The translations under genes and the position numbers were made by a program. From the NCBI GenBank assembly GCA_963924555.1, contig OZ004598.1, positions 3,620,501-3,684,500 of the forward strand: 64,000 bases of DNA, written 5' to 3'. A model generated the notes under the pieces. The model worked only from the letters and a program-made list of their open reading frames with translations. It was not told the DNA's origin and did no database searches. Below, piece by piece: positions 21,104 through 31,590 of the stretch (its first letter is position 1; each line of letters opens with the position of its first letter). Origin of the DNA: Crambe crambe (taxonomy: Eukaryota; Porifera; Demospongiae; Poecilosclerida; Crambeidae).

Positions 21104-23137
21104 ATGACCTCCTTGATGTTTTTTATAGTATTAATTTTGTACTCATGTGTGGAAGAATACCAGTCAGAGTCAACCTACTTTTTATCACTAACATCAAACG
21201 GTGAACTTAACAGGAATGCAAATATTCCATACTTTCAGCAACAAATGGACAGTTTCCTCAATTGTGTTCACGATTCTACTGGATATAACTTTCATCTCAT
21301 GGAGATCAATCAAACTTACTGCCATCCAACTTCACTGAGTTGATACTGTTTACTGCAGGCTTTCATCCACCATCAATTTCACTACAAAAACTACGATATT
21401 GTTAGCATCATAACTACAGCTCCTCACATGGAGAGTGTGATAGTATCATCTCTCCTCTCACGCATGAATATCACTATCCCACTCATGTATGCCTCATCTT
21501 TAGTATCAGATACAGTCACTGGTCATGGCATCTTCTATATGTCGTCATCTTCATCTGTCATAGTAAATGCCTTCCTCCATCTATTGAAGCAATTCAACTG
21601 GACAAGAATAGGCATTATTAGTGATGATCTTGATACCTACTTCTCACAGACAACAAGCTTATTACTGAAGAGAATAGACACACAAGATATAAAGATTTCT
21701 CCTTACATCGAATATACAACAGTTAACGATATTTTGGTCCAGCGTATAAAAAATTTTAATACCAAGATCATCTTCTTATCTGTAGACTGCTACATAGCCA
21801 GTCAAATACTCTGTACAGCATATCTGAACAACTTATCATGGCCTAAATACGCTTGGATAGTTCACAGCATCGAAAAACATGAAATGCTAAAATGTAACTT
21901 CAGCCTGCAGGTGCTTCAAGGAGTAATCTTTATCAATCAAGATTTCACTACTAACATCGACAATGATTCAGAACATCCCTCAAGTGAGAAATGTATGATA
22001 AATGCATCAGTTTCCGACTCATCACAAACAAATATTTCATATGATGCAATTCAGAGTATAATTGCAGCTGTTGTGAACAATATTACTGGCAATATTATTG
22101 ATAAAATCTTCCTGACCGATTTTCAGGGCTCAACAGGAAGAGTTATATTTACTGATAATCAGGTTGCAAGAAATATAAGGATCACTCAAGTGAAGAACTA
22201 TACAGAAACTCTGCAAGCATATTTTTACAGCAATTCTAGTACACTCCAAAGCTATTTTTGTGGCACTGTACCAGACGATGATATACCTCGAATAAGAAGA
22301 TCACGAATACCACTTTGGTTTGCTACATTAGAGATTACCATCTGTTTCTTTATTGTTACAATCATGTTAATATTGTACTTATACTATCGGAATACAGCAG
22401 AGATCAAAGCTACAAGTGTAACACTGAGTATGTTAATCTTCATTGGCTGCTATCTTCCTATAGCGTTCTTGATTCTTGTCACAATAAGATCATACTTTAA
22501 GGTAAATTTTGAGCTTCGAGTTTTAAACACTGTCATTTGCCACACTATAGTGTGGTTGAATGGAATGGGATTTTCTGTCCCTTTGATATTAGCAACGCTA
22601 CTTGTCAAAATGTTACGAGTTTATCACATCTTCAATACATTCAGAAAAGCAAGCAAACTCTCATCAGATCTGGCATTAGGATTCTTCGTTTTAATTCTAG
22701 TGTCTCCGAACATTTTCATTTTTATTCTATTTTCATCACTGAGTTCGTTCACCTTACAGGCAATAGAAATTGAGAAGGTTGGCTACATTGAAGTGGGAGT
22801 ACAATGTGAAGGTGACCTTACTGTGTTCCTCATGCTCATGCTCACATATTTAGTGTTTCTCATGCTTGCAGTCGTGTCCATTGCAATCAAAAGCAGAAAA
22901 ATACGAATACAAGAGTTCCGAGACACCAAAAAAGTCAATGCACTGATTTTTATTTTAGTGCTACTGGCCATGAAATTATCATCATATTGGTTAATACTTA
23001 ATCACAGCAATGACCACGATGGCTGGAGAAGTGACACTGTTCTTCATGTTGGCCATGTTTCAATTATACTATCAAGTCAGTTTTGTTTGTTCCTCCCCAA
23101 AATTTTACCTTCAGTGAGAAAAAGTCTCAACTGTTAA
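21104..23137 (+). pseudogene. R4: class C receptor with a single in-frame stop
   Basis: The only full-length receptor on the plus strand. The frame is open from the ATG at 21104 to the stop at 23135-23137, except for TGA at 21341-21343 (codon 80). There R6 has a Gly codon in the matching position (RGYCLLQAFIHH); a single GGA-to-TGA change explains it. Everything downstream is in the same frame and well preserved: FNWTRIGIISDDLDTYFS, KATSVTLSMLIFIGCYL, ATLLVKMLRVYHIFN, KSRKIRIQEFRDTKKVNALIF. As written it makes a 79-aa secreted stub, with a possible re-start at Met 21428 lacking a signal peptide. Readthrough would give 677 aa. Either a very young or polymorphic pseudogene, or a sequencing error. 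Confidence 0.82.
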
Positions 23138-24628
23138 TCTTGACATTTGTTTTGCTCATTTTTCATCAGTACTAATTGGAACTCTGCACTCTCTGATAAT
23201 GATAGTATATAATTATTGTATAACTTTACTGATACCAGTCACCCATGAAGTTTTATTTTTTTATTTTTTTATTTTACTATAGCTACAACCAAAAGTGCAC
23301 TGTAATAAATACACTTTACAGATTAAAACAAAACTGCTTTGATCATTTAAACCCAAACATGCAAGTGGCTTGTTTGGAATCAACATGACCCTCACTATAA
23401 TCTGAATAGCTTGGGATCAGAGCATGTTCAGATCAGTAAAATTTTCGGATTAGTGAAAGCAATGAATGTAATTACATAATATATTCCACCTAGTACATTG
23501 TCCCATAGACCAGTAGTACATAAAGTCCTCCCCTTGGCTAACCTTAGCTATAATAAAGTCTTCTTAGAGTAATGCCATAGAAAGAAGATATGACTATAGA
23601 TAATAGCTAATAATAAGCATGTTTTGAAAGTTTCTTCGCTTGTGATACATGTTTATATATGTACTAGTAGTCATAACTAATTTCATTGTCTAATTCAGCT
23701 TCAACATTAGGTTGTGGTTGTGGTGGTGCAGGTGCAGCCAAGAAGTTGATGGTACAACCATGCATATCATGTTGATTTGTAGCACCAGATGAGGATGAAA
23801 TCGAACCTCCTGGCATCGTAGTTGATGTAGATATCAGAGAGTACGATAGTACTCTCTAAGTAGGGATGGCACGGATGCTCCATTGGAGTAGTACTTAATA
23901 TTTTCTTTCACAACTCCAGAATACTTACCTCCTGCAGTCAGCAACTCCTAACTGGAAGACAGAACACCTTCAATGTGCTAGGACTCAAATATGAAGAGCA
24001 GAGAACAAAGCAGTATCATTTTACAGCGACTTCAAAAATCGCCGTTTTCATCTGGTCGATCATCATCATCATCATCATCAAACAACGTATTTCAGAAATG
24101 GTTCATTCAAATGCTATAATTCTTATGCCAATCTACTCAGAAATGACTGCACAATAATCCTTTACCTTTAAATCGACATGTTCAAAAATAGCATATCATT
24201 TTCCAACTTGTTAGCTTTCAACCTACAACGAGGCAGACATTTTTATGCCCCGCCCCGTACACGTGATTCTTGGACCTTGACCTCACAACTGACTAGAATC
24301 TTGTCATTAGCTTTCTTGGTCTCTCGATGCTCAGAGCGTAAACCCTAGGCACTAGTCTGGTTATGAATCAAGCCTTGATACAACAGTATATCAGGTACAT
24401 ATCAGTAAAGGCCTTAAAAATTATATACAAAATTAGGTCAATGGCAATCTTATTATAAACTGTATAGATCTTCCAGGTCAGATTCATTTTGGCTCATACA
24501 ATATTTTTTTATGATGAAATCTGCAATGAACTACATAGCTACAATAAGTGAACTTTAACTTTTGATAGCATCCATTTGCCTGTAATAAAATAATAGAGCA
24601 TTACATCAAAAAAGATGACAAACAAGTA
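23138..24628. other. R4 3' flank
   Basis: No gene seen. Notable are a T-rich run at 23250-23275, a short palindrome, AGAGAGTACGATAGTACTCTCT, at 23837-23858, and a (TCA)n run at 24060-24080. Confidence 0.45.
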
Positions 24629-24826
24629 AAGGAAAAAAATATTTATTCTAAATAAAAAAGAGAAGTAGGGATGGGATGGCTGTGTGCGGTTCAAAAAAGT
24701 TCAGCAACAAGAGAGTGAACTTCAGTCAAATAACCCCTTACCCATCACCAACTACAAGCCAACTATTCCTACTTCACTCCCATCATCCCTATTCTCTTTT
24801 TTATTTAGAATAAATATTTTTTCCTT
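24629..24826. mobile_element. 198-bp palindromic MITE
   Basis: Inverted arms of about 40 bp, GGAAAAAAATATTTATTCT and its complement, continue into AAATAAAAAAGAGAA and its complement. The element abuts the 3' end of the recombinase relic. Non-coding. Confidence 0.65.
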
Positions 24827-24833
24827 TATCACA

Positions 24834-25919
24834 CTATGATTTAGCTATCACATTGCTAGAATTACTGCTCTTGGATTTTCCAGCCAAAAGTGCTGAAACG
24901 ACCTTATGTTGGCCTTCATCAAATCTTTCATAAGATTGCAGTGCCTCTAGAGATCGATGCCCTTTCCGCTCCTGAATAATTTTTTCTGGTACACCACACC
25001 GAAACATTTCAGTAGCAGCTGTCGCACGTAGACTATGGTTAGTTTTATTGCCTGGAATATTAGCCTGTGTACACATCTTTTTCAGCATCACGAAGGGTGT
25101 GTTTTCCAAGAGGGACTGCTGAATACCAAGGCCCATCATCACTAAACTTCTCCAATGGCCTTACATAAAGCTTCTGCAGGAAGTTTACTGATATATTTAG
25201 CCAAAATACTGAAGGAACACTTTTCACCTAGGTCTGGTGCCGCATAGAGAGGAACAATTTTACTTTTTACCCTAAGCTGCTTGAAGGAACTGTTGGAAAC
25301 ATTTTCATAGTAAATAAACTTGTCTTCATGTTGTTCAAGTTGTGATAAACAAAGGTCCCTATGTTCCTGCCCATCTCGCAAACAAACATTTTCCCCATAA
25401 TAAAGAAAGTTGCATTTAGTAAACCTCTATGTGTCCTCATATCCATAACCCCATTTTCTATAATTTATCTTCCTCTTCATTAGTGATTACTTCTCCCTGC
25501 TTGACTTTATTGCCTATACCTAAGGTGTTGCATAAATGCTTAAAATGAGGATCCTTTTTATTTAAGAAATTGGGGGACTCTGGATTAACAGTTTTCATAT
25601 GGCATAGAAGTCTACAAAAAAGACTGTACATAGTTGCTGGCGGATACTGTTCACCGTTACATTTCTGGTCTCAACAATAAATTTAGAAAAGGTCTCAGAT
25701 AGTACTTGTGCATCAGTGCACTGCAAAATGTCATCAGGTACTTCCATGGTCCTCCAGAGGAAAGCTGCTATTTCTACAATCTTTCCATGAACTAAAATAT
25801 TTAAGAGCCCACTTAGTGGAACTAGATGTGTTATCAGGTACCAAACCTTCTCTGGGACACCCAGTGTATTCACACATACCGAGACAGAAATTGTCATAGG
25901 GACAAGCAAACTCAACCAT
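24834..25919 (-). pseudogene. Crypton-type tyrosine recombinase relic (DUF3504-like)
   Basis: Several minus-strand frames line up with the integrase-like family found in ZMYM2, KIAA1958 and Crypton transposons. From the N-terminus: SSSTKWALKYFSSWKDCRNS (about 25800), a DDILQCTDAQVLSETFSKFI helix, then RDGQEHRDLCLSQL and YAAPDLGEKCSFSILAKYIS (25381-25142). Finally comes the catalytic end, TNHSLRATAATEMFRCGVPE, RKGHRSLEALQSYERF (25142-24834). The box II His-x-x-Arg, the Gly-His-Arg and the nucleophile-position Tyr are all visible. Frames change near 25730, between 25600 and 25381, and at 25142, so it is dead. No terminal repeats were recognised, as expected for Cryptons. The N-terminal part is missing. 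Confidence 0.72.
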
Positions 25920-26719
25920 TGAATCTACCTTGCTAGTGCCAATGAGAGAGTAACTAATGATATAAGCCTAAAGGCAGAGCAAAGTTAGTCAATCAGATCA
26001 GGTGGAACATATAATAGTTATAGTACGGTTGCCTTGGAAATTATGGCTGCGAAAGGTCCAAGTCCGAGGGCGCAGCCATAATTTCCTCGGCACTGTACTA
26101 TAAGGTATCACGGCTACATCCCAAGGAGGATGCAGGATTGGAAGGACTTGTCAAACTAACCATGTTTTCAGGATTTGCAGTATGATATAAAATTTATGGA
26201 CATGTATTTAGTACAGTCGTATACAAAAAGCAAGCTAGGCAGTAAAAAAATCAGAAACCCCTTTTTCTGCTTGAGTGTGCTGATATGTTTCCTTGCAGCC
26301 AATTCTCTTAAATCCCGAATCACACTAATATTGAACATACTGCCTCTTCTCGTTCTCGCTCTCATGTTCTAGCTCTTGATCTCTACCCATCTTCATTTTA
26401 ACAGGTCCATCTCAGTCAACTTTCTTTTACACTCCTTGAGCTCTATGCTCCTCAGACAGCACTTTGTACATGTAGTTCTTCTTCTGATCCAAAATTTATC
26501 TTTTGTGGAGAGGCTCCTGTGGGCTCACTTGTTGTGCACTTCTCTGCAGATATTATTTTTATTGCAGCATGCACATGCATGCACGCAGCATGCACATGCA
26601 TATGTGATCTATGAACCCAAGTTTTAATTATTAGTAATTTTCCCCCATGCTATTCGGATCTTCAAGGTTCGGATTAACGAGATCAGGATTAGCAAAGGTC
26701 CACTGTATCATCAATATAG
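25920..26719. other. No gene; hairpin and alternating purine-pyrimidine run
   Basis: 26018-26100 is an 83-bp foldback (TAGTACGGTTGCCTTGGAAA and its complement). 26560-26605 repeats GCATGCACATGCAT in alternating purine-pyrimidine order. The short frames here have no family resemblance. Confidence 0.5.
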
Positions 26720-26832
26720 CTACCACTTAACAGGATGGCAAAGATTGCACACTTCAAAAGACAGCTCTCTCAATTGTGTTCATGATTCCACTGGATATAA
26801 CTTCCATCTCACAAAGATAAATCAAACATAAT
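26720..26832 (+). pseudogene. Scrap of a class C receptor ectodomain
   Basis: CTTAACAGGATGGCAAAGAT matches the R5 segment LNRMAKITHF. The following TTGTGTTCATGATTCCACTGG and TATAACTTCCATCTCACAAAG match the CVHDSTGYNFHLTKINQ part of R4-R6, with frameshifts. Only about 35 residues survive. It lies on the plus strand, like R4. Confidence 0.65.
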
Positions 26833-27093
26833 GACACAGAACAGGATTGGAGACTGATGACGTCACCCACATGAACTAATACTTTTCCGTGCATGCCATC
26901 CTTGTTATCACTAATTGTTACCCCACAACGTTGTTTTCTATGGCCGTTGTTATAATTACTTTGTGGGACTGTGCCAGACTTTCTGTCGGGTTTTGAGAAT
27001 AGGTAAGAAACATTAAAAAGTGTAGAAAATGCTGCTTTACTGCACTAGCTGGTTTGTGAGAAATTTATGATAAAGACACTTCCTAGAATAACG

Positions 27094-28134
27094 TAGAGTA
27101 AGTGACCGGACACTTTAGTTTCCGGACAGCTATATCAAGACAATCAAAAGGAGCTACAAGATTTCAAATGCACCATCTGATCACCCATCATGTACTTACA
27201 TTGCAATCCAAAAATCTTCTTGTATCATCATTGTGTTCAGAAGCTAGAGGACCACAAAGTTGACGTCTGAAAACTGCAGATTCCGGAGAAACCACTCGGT
27301 TTACAGACTGCACCCAGAAAAGATTCAAACAAGGACTGGATCCAGCGCTACTAAATGCAACTTGCATCTATCCACTACACAGCACTAACAATTGTATTCT
27401 ATTGCTTGAAACTTTTGCGCAGCTATGGTGTGCTCTTATTCAGGTAGTCGCGTAATCACTATCCAGACACGCCCACCCCTGCTATTGATTGACTGAAAGT
27501 TTTTTTAAAAGTGATTGCATATTATAAACTTCATAGTTTCTTGGGATTAGTGGCATAGGCACTTTTAGCTGTTGATCTGCCTCTTCCTCTCCCACTCCTG
27601 CCCTGATTCTCAAAGCTAGGCTAATTTGGAAGTTGTCAACAGCTTGCCATGTTTACTTAGATGTGTCACCATTAGGTTACTTACCACTTTATGCCCATCT
27701 ACACCTTTAAAGGCAAAATACTGGCTTCTGACAGCCATTCCAACCTGTCTGGGTAGTGATTACGCGACTACCTGAATAAGAGCACACCATAGCTGTGCAA
27801 AAGTTTCAAGCAATGGAATACAATTGTTAGTGCTGTGTAGTGGATAGATGCAAGTTGCTGCACACTGCATTTAGTAGCGCTCCAGTCCTTGTTTGAATCT
27901 TTTCTGGGTGCTGTCTGTAAACCGAGTGGTTTCTCCGGAATCTGCAGTTTTCAGACGTCAACTTTGTGGTCCTCTAGCTTCTGAACACAATGATGATACA
28001 AGAAGATTTTTGGATTGCAATGTAAGTACATGATGGGTGATCAGATGGTGCATTTGAAATCTTGTAGCTCCTTTTGATTGTCTTGATATAGCTGTCCGGA
28101 AACTAAAGTGTCCGTGAATTGGTCACTAACTCTA
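27094..28134. mobile_element. 1.04-kb foldback element with about 370-bp inverted arms
   Basis: The left arm (27094-27465) and right arm (27752-28134) are inverted near-copies: CGGACACTTTAGTTTCCGGA near each end and GATTACGCGACTACCTGAAT near the inside. A loop of about 285 bp lies between. One arm has a 7-bp indel next to its end. No reliable target duplication and no transposase was found. Confidence 0.75.
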
Positions 28135-29229
28135 GTAGTTTGTGGGGGTCCATTTCATGAAATATATAAGTTGACTAAAAGTTATTGGAACCATTTAATA
28201 GCTAAATCAATACTCTATTGAATTAACAACCAGAATAAGCACAGGTTCTTTAAAGAGTCCTATAAATAGTCACTACATGAAAGCTATACACATGATGTAA
28301 TGAACTGTTTGCATGCAGAAATGAGTGGAAGGGAACTACTACTACTACTACAGAGCTCATCCACATGCATGGCATGCTGCTTTCTGACCACTAGGGATGA
28401 TGCGGACGGCTGCGCGTGCCGCATATAGACTAATACAAAAGTGAAGTTCTAGTTCCCCCACTTAGACTTAATAAAAGCTACTGTGAATGATTATCCAGCC
28501 TACTAGAGCCTACTACAAAGTGCAGACCAAGTTTCAGGACTAGGGAGCTTACCATTTCAGAAATACGGTAAGCAGGTAAGTCGCTGGATTCTTCTTCTCT
28601 ATTGTTGTTATTATTATACCATAACCACACAAGCTACAGCTATAAATCCACTTCAAATTCTAACAGCTACGATCTTTTGTACTCATCAATCCTCAAAAGA
28701 GTCGATGTAAAAGGAGACACTACGGAGCTCTGTACTTGAATAATGGAAGCCTTTTTTTTTTTCGATAATACGCATGCACATGTATTTGATATCCAATTAT
28801 TCGAAATTATAATATTACTAGTTGCCAGTTCCTTGGTCATGGACCTAAGCTTTGATGAAAGCAATAGTCCAAGAGTGGCTGCCAAGAGTCACTAGTGAAG
28901 TTGTATCATAGTTCCAGGATATTGCTTAGGTACATAGTTCCAGGATATTTGCAACAAATATATACATACATTAACTTAAGTTTAACTAATGAACTAATGC
29001 ATCCAAACATCCAATAGTACTACCAGGCCTCCAATTTCTTTATAGCGAACCATATTTCAGAACAGTGGACGGATCTGGTGGATAGAGAGGGGTCTCATTT
29101 ACATCAGTGACACTATGTTCTTCTTGTTTGCTGCCATGGAAGTATTGAGTATAGTTGTGGCTATGATGCACATTCTTATAAAGGGAACAACACAATAAGT
29201 GAGGAAAAGGGTTTTAAAAGTATACAAAC
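28135..29229. other. No gene seen
   Basis: Non-coding by eye; includes (ACT)n at 28338-28352. The 72-codon minus frame at 28667-28885 is not convincing. Confidence 0.45.
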
Positions 29230-29470
29230 AAGAGACAGGAATAAGCAAAATTGGCATGACAGCACACCTAAAATATGGCCAACATGAAGAACAGTGTAGT
29301 ACTAACTAATATGATGGTATTTGTATGGCTAGTAGTACCAAAATAAAATAAGTGCATTCACTTTTTTGGTGTTGCATTCATATTTTGATTGCAATGGACA
29401 CTATCTACACTATCACTAAGAGAGTACAGAGTTCTAATTACTACTGATGAAAATATAAACAAATGTCATG
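29230..29470 (-). pseudogene. Scrap of a class C receptor C-terminus
   Basis: Stretches match the last part of R5/R6: GGAATAAGCAAAATTGGCAT, the CCAACATGAAGAACAGTGT block, and AAGTGCATTCACTTTTTTGG. They are out of frame and separated by deletions. The terminal 29372-29485 part is repeated almost exactly at 31488-31600, so it duplicated together with the R5/R6 unit. Confidence 0.65.
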
Positions 29471-29471
29471 A

Positions 29472-31000
29472 TTAACAGTTGAGACTTTTTCTCACTGAAG
29501 GTATAATTTTGGGGAGGAACAAGCAAAATTGGCATGACAGTACACTTAAAATATGACCAACATGAAGAACAGTGTCACTTCTCCAGCCATTGTTGTCATT
29601 GCTGTGATCGAGTACTAACCAATAAGATGGTATTTGTATGGCTAGTAACACCAAAATAAAAATAAGTGCATTGACTTTTTTGGTATCTCGAAACTGTTGC
29701 ATTCGTATTTTTCTGCTTTTGATTGCAATGGACACGACTGCAAGCATGAGAAACACTAAATATGTGAGCATGAGCATGAGGAACACAGTAAGGTCACCTT
29801 CACATTGTACTCCTACTTCGATGTAACCAACTTTCTCAATTTCGATTGCCTGCAATGTGTATGAACTCAGTGATGAAAATAGAATTAAAATAAGAATGTT
29901 CGGAGACACTAGAATTAAAACGAAGAATCCTAATGCCAGATCTGACGAGAGTTTGTTTACTTTTCTGAATGTATTGAAAATGTGATAGACCCGTAACATT
30001 TTGACAAGTAGCGTTGCTAATATCAAAGGCAGAGAAAATCCCATTCCATTGAACCACACCATAATGTGGCAGAAGACAGTGTTTAAAATTCGAAGCTCAA
30101 AATTTGCCTTAACACTTTTTCTTATTGTGATAAAAATCAAGAATGCTAGAAGAAGATAGCAGCCAATGAAGATTAACATACTCAGTGTTACACTTGTAGC
30201 TTTGATCTCTGCTGTATTCCGATAGTATAAGTACAGTATTAACATGATTGTAACAATGGTGAAAGTGATGGTAATTTCTCCTGTGGCAAACCAAAATGGT
30301 ATTTCTGGTCGTCTTATTTGAGGTATATTATCGTCTGGTACAGTGCCATGAAAGTAGCTTTGGAATGTGTTAGAATTGCTGTAAAAATATGCCTGCAGAA
30401 TTTCTGTATAGTTCTTCACTTGAGTGATTCTTACACTTCTTGCAACTTGATTATCAGTAAATGTAATTCTTCCTGTTGAGCCCCAAAAGTCAGTCAGGAA
30501 GATTTTATCAATAATATTGCCAGTAATATTGTTCACAATAGCTGCAATTATACTCTGAATTGCATCATATGAAATATTTGTTTGTGATGAGTCGGAAACT
30601 GATGCATTTGTCATACATTTCTCACTTGAGGGATGTTCTGAATCATTGTCAATGTTGGTAGTGAAATCTTGATGAGCTGTAGTTATGATGCCAACAATAT
30701 TGTAGTTTTTGTAGTGAAATTGATGGTGGATGAAAGCTGGAGTAAACAGTATCCACTATGTGAAGTTGGATGGCAGTAAGATTGATTGATCTCCATGAGA
30801 TGAAAGTCATATCCAGTAGAATTGTGAACACAATTGAGGAAACTGTCTATTTGTTGTTGGAAGTGTGTAATCTTTGCCATCCTGTTAAGTGGTGCACGTT
30901 CACTGTTTGATGTTAGTGACATAAAGTAGGTTGATCCTGACTGATATTCTGCTGCACATGAGCAGAAAATTAATACCGCAAGAAACACAATGAAGACCAT
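29472..31000 (-). pseudogene. R5: class C receptor with internal deletion and frameshift
   Basis: A close paralogue of R6. The signal peptide and first about 90 residues (31000 to about 30738) are intact. One C is then missing at about 30737 relative to R6, shifting the frame. Further on, near 30672, the sequence jumps from the GIITTA region of the ectodomain straight to QDFTTNIDND; about 516 bp of R6 (172 codons, in frame) are absent. The remaining 380-aa frame (30614-29472) keeps the membrane-proximal ectodomain and all seven helices, including KATSVTLSMLIFIGCYLLL and KSRKIRMQQFRDTKKVNALIF. A TATA-like box lies at 31062-31069. A functional receptor is unlikely because most of the ligand-binding domain is gone. 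Confidence 0.85.
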
Positions 31001-31487
31001 TTTGATCCTACTCGTAGGAAGTTGTTGATAGACAGCTACCAGTTTACCTGCAATGTCATTGTATTTATATGAATTTTTTCCCTATAGCCTCATACAGTAA
31101 TTAAACCACACACAGACAAACATGTTTGGATTTAAGTAATTAAGGCAGTCATTATACATTACTAATAACTTGTTTATACCTTCAGTTTGAGATATACTCC
31201 TGCATGTTATTACATTGCACTTTTAGTTGCATTAATAAAACAAACAAACTTCATAGGATGATTTAAGAACTGTTGCAATTATACATTATAAAATTCTGAT
31301 GTTTATAGTAACTGCAAGTGTACTGGTAATACCCTTTTACGTATGATACTTAAAAGTGTCAAAGAAGTGTTGCCATTACAGTTGGTGTCATTTTTGTTAA
31401 CACTCCATTTATCATAATTATTATGGTGTCCTCTAGTTTCCCCAAATACAGCACATAATTAGTATGAAAAAATAAACCCTGAGCCTG
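31001..31487. other. R5-R6 spacer
   Basis: No gene seen. Contains the R5 5' flank with TATTTATA (minus-strand TATAAATA) at 31062. Confidence 0.45.
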
Positions 31488-31590
31488 GTGTTGCATTCAT
31501 ATTTTGATTGCAATGGACACTATCTACGCTATCACTAAGAGAGTACAGAGTTCTAATTACTACTGATGAAAATATAAACAAATGTCATGA
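31488..31590 (-). pseudogene. Duplicated receptor 3' scrap next to R6
   Basis: Nearly identical to 29372-29471, including TTGATTGCAATGGACACTAT. It marks the downstream limit of the R5/R6 duplication unit. Confidence 0.65.
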
